From a virus: a stretch of DNA of 23,720 nt. The notes beneath the pieces are model-generated. The model was not told the DNA's origin. It ran no database searches and saw only the letters and a program-made list of their open reading frames with translations. Below are positions 16,566-20,763 of the stretch, one piece after another (positions within the stretch are counted from its first letter, which is position 1; every line of letters begins with the position of its first letter). The DNA is taken from IMG/VR virus record IMGVR_UViG_3300042691_038248, positions 1 through 23,720 of that record; one strand, given 5' to 3'. Position numbers and translations under genes: made by a program.

Positions 16566-16636
16566 TCGCGCCCGCAATTGGGTTTCGCTCCCTCGCGGAG
16601 TAGCTGCGGTATAGAACAGTGACGCAGTAAGCAGCA

Positions 16637-16686
16637 CTGAATGTTCAGAGGTTTTACACTGAACAGCCTTGATTCTCACGAATCAA
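16637..16686 (+). promoter_or_regulatory. Tandem hairpins with alternative pairing before 51-aa gene
   Basis: CTGAA (16637-16641) can pair with TTCAG (16644-16648), but TGTTCAG (16642-16648) pairs better with CTGAACA (16659-16665) across a 10-nt loop. The two pairings exclude each other. A second hairpin, TTGATT/AATCAA (16669-16686), follows 26 nt before the ATG at 16713. No T-run, so not an ordinary terminator. Confidence 0.45.
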
Positions 16687-16712
16687 TTTCGATTCTTTTA
16701 TTTGAATTAACC

Positions 16713-16868
16713 ATGGCTATCCGTAAGAACATTGCTAAGCAATTCATCAACGCCGCCAAGGCGTTGGAGAATGACAAGAGCAAGGAGAAGCTTGGAGCAA
16801 CAATCTTCGCAGTACGCGTTGGCATTGCCAATGCAATCATGCCGAAGATCCCACCTACCGTTCGCTGA
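16713..16868 (+). CDS. 51-aa basic peptide
   Basis: A 51-aa peptide starting MAIRKNIAKQFINAAKALEN. I chose ATG 16713 over an earlier in-frame ATG at 16641 because the extra N-terminus would be translated from the hairpin region and looks random. The peptide is an amphipathic basic helix, then a Val/Ile/Ala-rich segment (GATIFAVRVGIANAIMP) that might insert in a membrane. First gene of the plus-strand block, followed after 1 nt by the next gene. Unknown. Confidence 0.62.
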   Translation: MAIRKNIAKQFINAAKALENDKSKEKLGATIFAVRVGIANAIMPKIPPTVR

Positions 16869-16869
16869 C

Positions 16870-17070
16870 ATGTTGATCTATCAACCAGAGGAAGACACAC
16901 GTACACGTGTGGCATGGTACGGAGGTGAATCAACTCAGCTCCACTACCAACACAAAGCCATCACCGACAGGTGGATCGATATCGAGACACGTACACTCGG
17001 TGGTGGCTTACCCAACGGTCCCAAAGAACTCCTGCATGAAATGCGTGAGTTCTACAACTACTGCTCCTAA
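16870..17070 (+). CDS. 66-aa hypothetical protein
   Basis: A 66-aa protein starting MLIYQPEEDTRTRVAWYGGE. The ATG at 16870 lies one base after the previous stop (TGACATG), so coupled translation is likely. An open frame extends upstream to 16732, but that part overlaps the 51-aa gene and has Arg/Ser-rich shadow composition. Two beta-like halves surround a Gly-Gly-Gly turn and the end is aromatic (MREFYNYCS). Not recognised. Confidence 0.68.
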   Translation: MLIYQPEEDTRTRVAWYGGESTQLHYQHKAITDRWIDIETRTLGGGLPNGPKELLHEMREFYNYCS

Positions 17071-17083
17071 CTCAACTCAGCTC

Positions 17084-17287
17084 ATGACTAAGCACTACAT
17101 GTTGGATGCAACGCTCTCCATCGTGATGGGCACAGGCATAGGCATGCTGTTGTCCGTATTTGGACAGAAGATGCTGAACAAGCATTACCAGGCTACATGC
17201 CACAACAAGCCCAATCACAATCTGATCTACACCCGTAGTTTCATTGGTGATGCGTATTACTGCATCCACAATGCCCAGTTCAAATGA
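17084..17287 (+). CDS. 67-aa single-TM peptide
   Basis: A 67-aa peptide starting MTKHYMLDATLSIVMGTGIG. A hydrophobic helix at about 8-27 (DATLSIVMGTGIGMLLSVFG) should cross the membrane, followed by a basic, polar tail with two Cys. It follows the leader CTCAACTCAGCTC directly and no Shine-Dalgarno site is present. A role in the host membrane early in infection is possible but inferred. An upstream in-frame extension overlapping the previous gene was rejected because ATG 17084 has the repeated leader. Confidence 0.68.
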   Translation: MTKHYMLDATLSIVMGTGIGMLLSVFGQKMLNKHYQATCHNKPNHNLIYTRSFIGDAYYCIHNAQFK

Positions 17288-17289
17288 TG

Positions 17290-17358
17290 ATCTGACTTCT
17301 GCACTTTCCCATCTCACCGCAGGTGACGATGGGTTTCTGCAGGACTCAACATCCTGCT
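17290..17358 (+). promoter_or_regulatory. Duplicated structured RNA element, copy 1
   Basis: CTGCA (17299-17303) can pair with TGCAG (17338-17342), enclosing a hairpin CCCAT...ATGGG (17308-17333) with inner TCACC-gca-GGTGA. Alternatively GCAGGA (17339-17344) pairs with TCCTGC (17352-17357) around loop CTCAACA. Strand two is shared, so the two folds exclude each other. Copy 2 at 17812-17890 has near-identical ends but a different inner hairpin. It lies after the 67-aa gene and before the SSB-like gene. No T-run follows, so it is not a simple terminator. Confidence 0.7.
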
Positions 17359-17363
17359 CACAG

Positions 17364-17382
17364 TTCAACTCAACTCAATTCA
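17364..17382 (+). promoter_or_regulatory. G-free CTCAAC leader, best of at least ten copies
   Basis: TTCAACTCAACTCAATTCA abuts the ATG of the SSB-like gene and contains no G and no Shine-Dalgarno site. Shorter copies end at or within about four bases of the start codons at 17084, 17910, 18552, 19091, 20030, 20565 (20538-20564), 20764, 21267 (21236-21266) and 23344 (23324-23343). The unit is roughly CTCAACTC with CAATTCA variants. It probably acts in translation initiation as an unstructured leader or a binding site for an RNA-binding protein. Promoter or DNA-level roles are less likely because spacing to ATG is so tight. Confidence 0.75.
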
Positions 17383-17814
17383 ATGACTACTCCTGTCTCT
17401 GACACCACTGGTCTCAAGCAGTACGCTGACTCATCCCACGTCCAATTCCAAGGACGAGTTGCGTTTATCAAGCAATTCGTCAATGAAGAGGACAACAGTG
17501 AGTTCATTGCTGTGAAGATGATTCACAACTTGAACTCCATGGTCAGCGTCACGCTCACGTTTACCAACAACAACGGACTTAACACAGCTTTCACCAACGG
17601 CAACCTCGTCGTTGGTCAAGAGCTTCGTGTCTACGGCCGTATCAATGGTATCCGTACGACCTACATGGATGAGCAGAACAATCTCCAGGTACTCAAGCGG
17701 CCTGAGATCCAGCTGATCGTGAAGGATTACGAGTTTGGTCGTAAACCTGCACCCAAGCAGGAAGCTCAGGTCGGTGCTGTAGCCCAGCCAACGCTGGACG
17801 AGATTGCATTCTGA
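17383..17814 (+). CDS. SSB-like OB-fold protein
   Basis: A 143-aa protein starting MTTPVSDTTGLKQYADSSHV. Residues about 20-115 alternate strands in OB-fold style: VQFQGRVAFIKQF, EFIAVKMIHNL, SVTLTFTNNN, then NLVVGQELRVYGRI and EIQLIVKDYEF. The G-Q-x-(L/V)-x-V-x-G-(R/K) motif is characteristic of single-stranded DNA binding proteins. The linker is Lys/Pro/Gln-rich and the end TLDEIAF resembles the acidic tip (DDIPF in bacterial SSB) that recruits partners. It would coat single strands during phage replication. An upstream extension to 17323 was rejected because ATG 17383 follows the leader repeat. SSB is the best guess; another OB-fold protein remains possible. Confidence 0.68.
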   Translation: MTTPVSDTTGLKQYADSSHVQFQGRVAFIKQFVNEEDNSEFIAVKMIHNLNSMVSVTLTFTNNNGLNTAFTNGNLVVGQELRVYGRINGIRTTYMDEQNNLQVLKRPEIQLIVKDYEFGRKPAPKQEAQVGAVAQPTLDEIAF

Positions 17815-17890
17815 CTCCTGCACTTAACCCTTCCGTTTGATACGAATTCGTATCGGACGGTGGGTTTTCTGCAGGACTCAACATCCTGCT
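17812..17890 (+). promoter_or_regulatory. Duplicated structured RNA element, copy 2
   Basis: CCTGCA (17817-17822) can pair with TGCAGG (17870-17875), enclosing ACCC/GGGT and a 14-bp hairpin (17833-17860) centred on the palindrome GATACGAATTCGTATC. Alternatively GCAGGA (17871-17876) pairs with TCCTGC (17884-17889) around CTCAACA. Outer strands match copy 1 almost exactly (TCTGACTYCTGCACTT, then CTGCAGGACTCAACATCCTG) while the inner hairpin is a different sequence with the same shape. The element starts on the stop codon of the SSB-like gene. Confidence 0.72.
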
Positions 17891-17909
17891 ACCCAACATC
17901 TCAACTCAC

Positions 17910-18113
17910 ATGAAACACATCTACAGATTCGGTGACAAAGGCTACGTCCAAATGGATTCTTATCCTGAGAATCATGAGACACGCCTTGGTGATGCAGTTG
18001 CCAACTTCCTGATGGTCACCACAGTACTTGCCATTGCTGCAATTACAGCTGGTGCCATTGTTGGCGTTGACATCACCAACCCACAACCAACATCTATTCA
18101 ACGAGCACGCTAA
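17910..18113 (+). CDS. 67-aa single-TM peptide
   Basis: A 67-aa peptide starting MKHIYRFGDKGYVQMDSYPE. The soluble N-terminus (about 1-32) precedes a strong membrane helix at about 33-54 (FLMVTTVLAIAAITAGAIVG) and a short polar tail. The charge pattern suggests a single-pass inner membrane protein. Leader CTCAACTCAC precedes the ATG and the duplicated RNA element lies just upstream, so expression may be conditional. Its stop overlaps the next start (TAATGA). Function unknown. Confidence 0.72.
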   Translation: MKHIYRFGDKGYVQMDSYPENHETRLGDAVANFLMVTTVLAIAAITAGAIVGVDITNPQPTSIQRAR

Positions 18114-18454
18114 TGACTGGACTGAAAGAACATCAGGAGATGCTGCTTGCACGCATCAACCGTCTCGTTGATTCACTCATCCAGAGTTATCTGGACTACC
18201 AGAAACGATCTGGATACATCACGATTAACAACATAGCTTTTGACATTGTTCCAGGTGTCAAATACTACAAGCTAGTTCTTAGGGACAGCGGTACATCAGT
18301 ACATGCATTTGTCCATAAGCAATCAGGTGCACTGTACAAGCCAGCCAGCTGGAAGGCACCTGCCAAACACGTCAGGTACAACCTTCTGGACGACGTATCC
18401 TTTGAGGTCTGTCTGCAGAAGGCTGACTGGGCAGGCGGCTACCTCTACATGTAG
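18113..18454 (+). CDS. Phage protein with YKPASWKAPAKHVR motif
   Basis: A 113-aa protein starting MTGLKEHQEMLLARINRLVD. An N-terminal helix is followed by a beta region: YITINNIAFDIVPGVKYYKL, then SVHAFVHKQSGALYKPASWK and APAKHVRYNL. The motif F-V-(D/H)-x-x-(S/T)-G-x-(L/I)-Y-K-(P/A)-A-(S/G)-W-K-x-P-A-K-H recurs, as I recall, in small proteins of many marine podoviruses and cyanophages, without known function. The ATG overlaps the previous stop by one base, so translation is coupled. The C-terminal part (LQKADWAGGYLYM) is aromatic-rich. Confidence 0.75.
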   Translation: MTGLKEHQEMLLARINRLVDSLIQSYLDYQKRSGYITINNIAFDIVPGVKYYKLVLRDSGTSVHAFVHKQSGALYKPASWKAPAKHVRYNLLDDVSFEVCLQKADWAGGYLYM

Positions 18455-18479
18455 GGGTCTGTGCACCTAGTCACACCAA

Positions 18480-18511
18480 AGCTGGTACTTGCACTCTTGT
18501 ACGTACCAGCT
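18480..18511 (+). promoter_or_regulatory. 9-bp hairpin upstream of HTH-protein gene
   Basis: AGCTGGTAC (18480-18488) and GTACCAGCT (18503-18511) form a perfect stem with a 14-nt loop that itself ends in GTAC. It stands in the 97-bp gap 18455-18551, about 40 nt before the ATG. No T-run follows, so it may stabilise or regulate the message rather than terminate it. Confidence 0.6.
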
Positions 18512-18551
18512 ATCCTCTGTCTGCATCCATCTTTTCAACCCATCTCAACTC

Positions 18552-18983
18552 ATGGAAGCTCTCAGTCAACTCGATGTGACCAACCCGGATCACGTCTCAG
18601 TGATTACAAGGGACAACAAGGTCACGGTATCTGTCGTGAAAGACGGCACGTCCGTAACCCTTGGTTTCCAACTTAAGGACACCATCTTCAATACGACCCC
18701 CAGGCCCCCGCTCCAACAGCCAGCACCACAGACAATGGCTGTTATAGGGACCAAGGAAGTCATCATGAGGGAACCGAAGAGGAACTTCCGTTCTTGGGAT
18801 GGTCCCTCCAAGCTCAACACTCAGAAGGTGAAGGAGATTCGTATGCTCCTGGCAGACGAGAACCTTCGCCGTTCTTGTGGAACCCTCACCAATTTCTACA
18901 ACGTTATTGGTAAGAAGTTCGGAGTTACTGGCTGCAGCATCTCCAATATTGCCCGTGGCATTTCTTGGAGGGATGTCAAGTAA
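18552..18983 (+). CDS. Helix-turn-helix protein, probable regulator
   Basis: A 143-aa protein starting MEALSQLDVTNPDHVSVITR. The N-terminal 45 residues form beta hairpins (RDNKVTVSVVKDGTSVTLGF), the middle is a Pro-rich linker, and residues about 85-143 look like a DNA-binding helix-turn-helix of the kind found after homing endonucleases (NUMOD-like): KLNTQKVKEIRMLLAD, then IGKKFGVTGCSISNIARGIS, W and DV. The pattern K-x-F-G-V-(S/T)-x-x-x-I-x-x-I-x-x-G-x-x-W is typical. No HNH or GIY-YIG nuclease is present, so a small regulator is likelier. CTCAACTC precedes the ATG; a longer frame from 18489 would start in the hairpin loop. Confidence 0.68.
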   Translation: MEALSQLDVTNPDHVSVITRDNKVTVSVVKDGTSVTLGFQLKDTIFNTTPRPPLQQPAPQTMAVIGTKEVIMREPKRNFRSWDGPSKLNTQKVKEIRMLLADENLRRSCGTLTNFYNVIGKKFGVTGCSISNIARGISWRDVK

Positions 18984-19039
18984 ATCCATTCGTAATACAT
19001 ATGTACTGCGTCTTACTCAATAATGGGGTGACACTACCC

Positions 19040-19068
19040 ACGTCCTGAGTACGACGTTAAACTGCTCA
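19040..19068 (+). promoter_or_regulatory. Compact H-type pseudoknot, copy 1
   Basis: Stem 1 is ACGTC (19040-19044) with GACGT (19053-19057). Loop bases TGAGTA (19046-19051) pair with TGCTCA (19063-19068) to give stem 2, including one G-U pair. Loop lengths of 1, 1 and 5 nt fit the geometry of a stable H-type pseudoknot. Copy 2 at 21211-21239 replaces the G-U by G-C. It ends 22 nt before the ATG of the 43-aa gene; a possible hairpin GGGT/ACCC and the palindrome TACATATGTA (18996-19005) lie just upstream. Confidence 0.7.
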
Positions 19069-19090
19069 ATTCTTTTATCCAATTCAACTC

Positions 19091-19222
19091 ATGACTCAAC
19101 AACTCGACGAGAACTACAACGCTGATTTGCTTGATGCCATCGCTGACATGGTATATGAACAAGAGCAAGCCATGCGTGAAACAGATCCTGAGCAATGGGA
19201 GGGATATGACGACCAAGCGTAA
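19091..19222 (+). CDS. 43-aa acidic peptide
   Basis: A 43-aa acidic peptide starting MTQQLDENYNADLLDAIADM and ending EQWEGYDDQA. It is helical and strongly negative, a composition seen in DNA-mimic or inhibitor peptides, though that is speculation. The leader TTCAACTC lies directly before the ATG and pseudoknot copy 1 is 22 nt further upstream. The end overlaps a second possible gene at 19206. Read directly from the sequence. Confidence 0.65.
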   Translation: MTQQLDENYNADLLDAIADMVYEQEQAMRETDPEQWEGYDDQA

Positions 19223-19715
19223 GGATCAATACCAAGAAGATGACATCATCATTGTCATCATCGCAATCATTTCAATCATCATTACGGAGTTCATCTCATG
19301 CTTCATCCAGAAACCCAAGCCATTGCAGAAACCTTTGGCTACGTCCCCTTCTCCGAAGAAGAAGGCACAGAGCAGTTCCAGGCAGACATCACCTACACCC
19401 CTGGTGACACCAAGCGTGAACCTAGGACAGGAGATGTCAAAGCCGACAAGCAAGGCACGCTCTGGGCCTACTGGAAGCCAAAGCACGCCGAAGAGGACCT
19501 CGAAGGCTGGTACGAAATCCCAGCCAACGAAGACATCGAAGAATGGTCTTTCGATAGTGTCTGCTTCACGCCAGGTGACGACGAGGTCGAACCTGACCAT
19601 CCCGACAGCTGGCTCTCAATCCTTGGACTCATCTAATGGCAACTCATCAAAAGGTTCAACAACCAGCGCTGACTATCAATCAACGCAACCTATACATGTA
19701 CTTCCTAGCTCATAG
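19206..19715 (+). CDS. Possible overprinted TM protein (uncertain)
   Basis: A 169-codon frame starting MTTKRKDQYQEDDIIIVIIA. An Ile-rich membrane helix (about 14-35) is followed by a Ser/Thr/Lys/Pro-rich tail. Its first part covers the otherwise empty 75 bp between the 43-aa and 112-aa genes, and GGAGG lies 3 nt before the ATG, which is close. From 19298 on it overlaps the entire 112-aa gene in another frame. The low-complexity tail could be a shadow of that gene, so either a short leader-type membrane peptide or nothing may be made. It runs 80 nt past the 112-aa gene's stop, overlapping the 83-aa gene too. Confidence 0.3.
   Translation: MTTKRKDQYQEDDIIIVIIAIISIIITEFISCFIQKPKPLQKPLATSPSPKKKAQSSSRQTSPTPLVTPSVNLGQEMSKPTSKARSGPTGSQSTPKRTSKAGTKSQPTKTSKNGLSIVSASRQVTTRSNLTIPTAGSQSLDSSNGNSSKGSTTSADYQSTQPIHVLPSS
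19298..19636 (+). CDS. 112-aa acidic hypothetical protein
   Basis: A 112-aa, very acidic protein starting MLHPETQAIAETFGYVPFSE. Repeated aromatic-acidic stretches (LWAYWKPKHAEEDLEGWYEI, then SFDSVCFTPGDDEVEPDHPD) suggest a small beta-rich fold. TPGD occurs twice (about 34-37 and 90-93). GGAG lies 8 nt before the ATG, a rare Shine-Dalgarno site in this arm. Its stop overlaps the next start (TAATG). Unrecognised; a DNA-mimic anti-defence protein is conceivable from the charge only. Confidence 0.72.
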   Translation: MLHPETQAIAETFGYVPFSEEEGTEQFQADITYTPGDTKREPRTGDVKADKQGTLWAYWKPKHAEEDLEGWYEIPANEDIEEWSFDSVCFTPGDDEVEPDHPDSWLSILGLI

Positions 19716-19887
19716 GAGGAAGAATGGCAGCCACCCATGTTTTGTCCCCAGACTAAACATGCAGAACTCACGTATGGCTGACTACATCCAAGCTTTGAAG
19801 AAGCTTGAAGAATACGGGTTGATTTCCGTTGATCGCAGCGCTGATAATTACACAGCCTGGATCATGAAAGAACCTACCAACACATAA
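19636..19887 (+). CDS. Small winged-helix-like protein
   Basis: An 83-aa protein starting MATHQKVQQPALTINQRNLY. Helical segments NQRNLYMYFLAHRRKNG, SRMADYIQALKKLEEYGLIS and the strand VDRSADNYTAWIM fit the order of a small winged helix-turn-helix, where KKLEEYGLI is the typical end of the recognition helix before the wing. This would be a DNA-binding regulator. It overlaps the previous stop by one base (TAATG), so the two are co-translated. The assignment is by pattern only. Confidence 0.58.
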   Translation: MATHQKVQQPALTINQRNLYMYFLAHRRKNGSHPCFVPRLNMQNSRMADYIQALKKLEEYGLISVDRSADNYTAWIMKEPTNT

Positions 19888-19896
19888 GTTTTACTT

Positions 19897-19972
19897 ATAT
19901 CTGGTATGGGATATTCCTTGATAACTACAAGGCTATCCCCCCAGACCCCCGCAAGGGGAGTACCAGGAATAT
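19897..19972 (+). ncRNA. Candidate three-way-junction RNA element
   Basis: Closing stem CTGGTA (19901-19906)/TACCAG (19961-19966), extended by ATAT/ATAT after a 2-nt bulge. Inside are hairpin GGGATA/TATCCC (19908-19939) continuing into CCTTG/CAAGG with loop ATAACTA, and hairpin CCCC-GCAA-GGGG (19947-19958) capped by a GNRA tetraloop. It fills most of the 142-bp gap between the winged-helix-like and 96-aa genes. Could be a cis-acting leader of the next gene or a processed RNA. It did not match any riboswitch or ribozyme consensus I know. Confidence 0.6.
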
Positions 19973-20029
19973 ATCTTCTATTAGTAGATGTATTCCTTCT
20001 TCAATTCATTTACTTACCAACTCAACACC

Positions 20030-20320
20030 ATGACAACACCAACTACCTATCCAACCATCAACTGGAAACAGAATGAGTATGTCTACGTTCAACAAGCATT
20101 GACCATCCTCAAGGATGTCATGGCTCGTGAGGACAAGCGTCATCAGATGGATCAACATCTCACACCTTCGATGTATGCACTGCTCGAAGAGGAGATTATC
20201 CCATTGCTAGAGAACGAATTAGACGGTGACTACGCACCAGATGAAATCGGTGAACCACCGCTGACTTCAGCTGAAATGCACACTGCTGCATGGAAGCAAC
20301 ACCAGCAAATGCACTCGTAA
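20030..20320 (+). CDS. 96-aa hypothetical helical protein
   Basis: A 96-aa protein starting MTTPTTYPTINWKQNEYVYV. It is helical in the middle (QQALTILKDVMAREDKRHQM) with an acidic region (LLEEEIIPLLENELDGDYAP) and a His/Gln-rich end. I chose ATG 20030 because the leader ACTCAACACC stands directly before it; a frame from 19988 would start inside a hairpin. It lies between the two three-way-junction elements. Not recognised. Confidence 0.7.
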   Translation: MTTPTTYPTINWKQNEYVYVQQALTILKDVMAREDKRHQMDQHLTPSMYALLEEEIIPLLENELDGDYAPDEIGEPPLTSAEMHTAAWKQHQQMHS

Positions 20321-20334
20321 ATCTTAAGGCAATA

Positions 20335-20401
20335 TGAAGAAGCAGGGGCTGGGTCGCATTAGACCCTAAGTCAGGTGCGGCCTGACGCCCTTGCTTCATC
20401 A
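20335..20401 (+). ncRNA. Candidate structured RNA, long-stem three-way junction
   Basis: Stem 1 is an 11-bp helix, GAAGCAGGGGC (20339-20349) with GCCCTTGCTTC (20387-20397), with one G-U pair, extended by TGA/TCA past an A-A mismatch. It encloses GGGTC-gcatta-GACCC (20351-20366) and GTCAGG-tgcgg-CCTGAC (20370-20386). Linkers are 1, 3 and 0 nt, so stems 1 and 3 can stack. Nearly every base is paired, which is strong evidence for a functional RNA. It starts 14 nt after the 96-aa gene. No T-run or tRNA-like core; not a known class to me. Confidence 0.68.
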
Positions 20402-20406
20402 TTGAT

Positions 20407-20437
20407 ATTCCGATGGTTGCCTGAAAACCAACGGAAT
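20407..20437 (+). promoter_or_regulatory. Hairpin following the three-way junction
   Basis: ATTCCG/CGGAAT (20407-20437) continues, after a 2x2 internal loop, into GGTT/AACC with loop GCCTGAA. CCCCTTTT follows, so it might be a weak terminator for the upstream messages, releasing the preceding structured RNA at its 3' end. The T-run is short and displaced by four C, so the terminator reading is uncertain. Confidence 0.45.
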
Positions 20438-20452
20438 CCCCTTTTAAACAAG

Positions 20453-20508
20453 CTGCTGGCCAGCAGGTCCCTGCAGGAGACGTGCTCATTGTAACCACAT
20501 TGCAATGT
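20453..20508. repeat. Cluster of three perfect palindromes
   Basis: CTGCTGGCCAGCAG (20453-20466), CCTGCAGG (20470-20477) and ACATTGCAATGT (20497-20508) lie within 56 bp of non-coding DNA. GCTGGCC (20456-20462) can also pair with GGCCAGC (20513-20519). They could be operators, an origin-associated structure or restriction-site-like sequences. No iterons or AT-rich unwinding region accompany them, so an origin is only one option. Confidence 0.5.
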
Positions 20509-20564
20509 CCTTGGCCAGCCCTTGACAACCCTGGTAGACTCAACGCACTCAACTTAATTCAATT

Positions 20565-20756
20565 ATGGACATCAACTTTGATCGAACCATCCATGGTGTC
20601 AACATTACTGAAAATGGCATCAAGTCCTACACCAAATCAATTCAGCTTGGGCCGTTTCAGCTAACGCTGAACGCCCGTAAGTCTGGTGTCTTGGGATCGA
20701 TATCAATCCCTGGCACCGGCTTGTCCAAGCGCAACATCCGTCTTTTTGATTTCTAA
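20565..20756 (+). CDS. 63-aa DUF4236-like peptide
   Basis: A 63-aa protein starting MDINFDRTIHGVNITENGIK. The part IQLGPFQLTLNARKSGVLGS, then ISIPGTGLSKR, follows the DUF4236 pattern: (K/R)-x-hydrophobic-x-L-G-P-x-(R/Q)-L-x-L-(S/N)-x-(K/R)-S-G-V, a short insert and G-(I/T)-P-G-T-G-L-S-(Y/K)-R. DUF4236 occurs in bacteria and phages and has no known function. TTGACA at 20522 has no matching -10. A long leader (20538-20564) with two ACTCAAC units precedes the ATG. Confidence 0.7.
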   Translation: MDINFDRTIHGVNITENGIKSYTKSIQLGPFQLTLNARKSGVLGSISIPGTGLSKRNIRLFDF

Positions 20757-20763
20757 TCAACTC

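Larger units (their letters stand above)
16316..16712 (+). promoter_or_regulatory. 397-bp non-coding region rich in inverted repeats
   Basis: I find no convincing gene here; a 67-codon minus-strand frame at 16363-16566 lacks a plausible start context. Instead there are nested inverted repeats: AATTGCGGG (16477-16485) with CCCGCAATT (16571-16579); GGGGTA (16483-16488) with TACCCC (16534-16539); CATTTA (16493-16498) with TAAATG (16508-16513); and TGAGAA/TTCTCA (16551-16565). The first two share three G residues and cannot form together, as in a switch. Downstream lie two more hairpins (16637-16686). TATAGA at 16610-16615 is a possible -10 with no clear -35. It may hold the main early promoter, an origin, or a non-coding RNA; I cannot decide. 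Confidence 0.5.

Noticed and set aside
16363-16566. 67-codon minus-strand frame in the control region
   Set aside because: No ribosome binding site, odd composition, and it overlaps conserved-looking inverted repeats; better explained as non-coding.
17290-17358. Simple rho-independent terminator
   Set aside because: Hairpins are not followed by a T-run; C and A follow instead.
17290-17890. Glutamine (glnA/Downstream-peptide) riboswitch common in cyanophages
   Set aside because: The conserved core sequence I remember for that class is not present in either copy.
20335-20437. Hammerhead or twister-type ribozyme
   Set aside because: No CUGAUGA/GAAA core and no twister-type conserved internal loops, although three-way geometry invited the comparison.
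20522-20559. Promoter with TTGACA at 20522
   Set aside because: No -10-like hexamer at 16-19 nt; TTAATT is 26 nt away.
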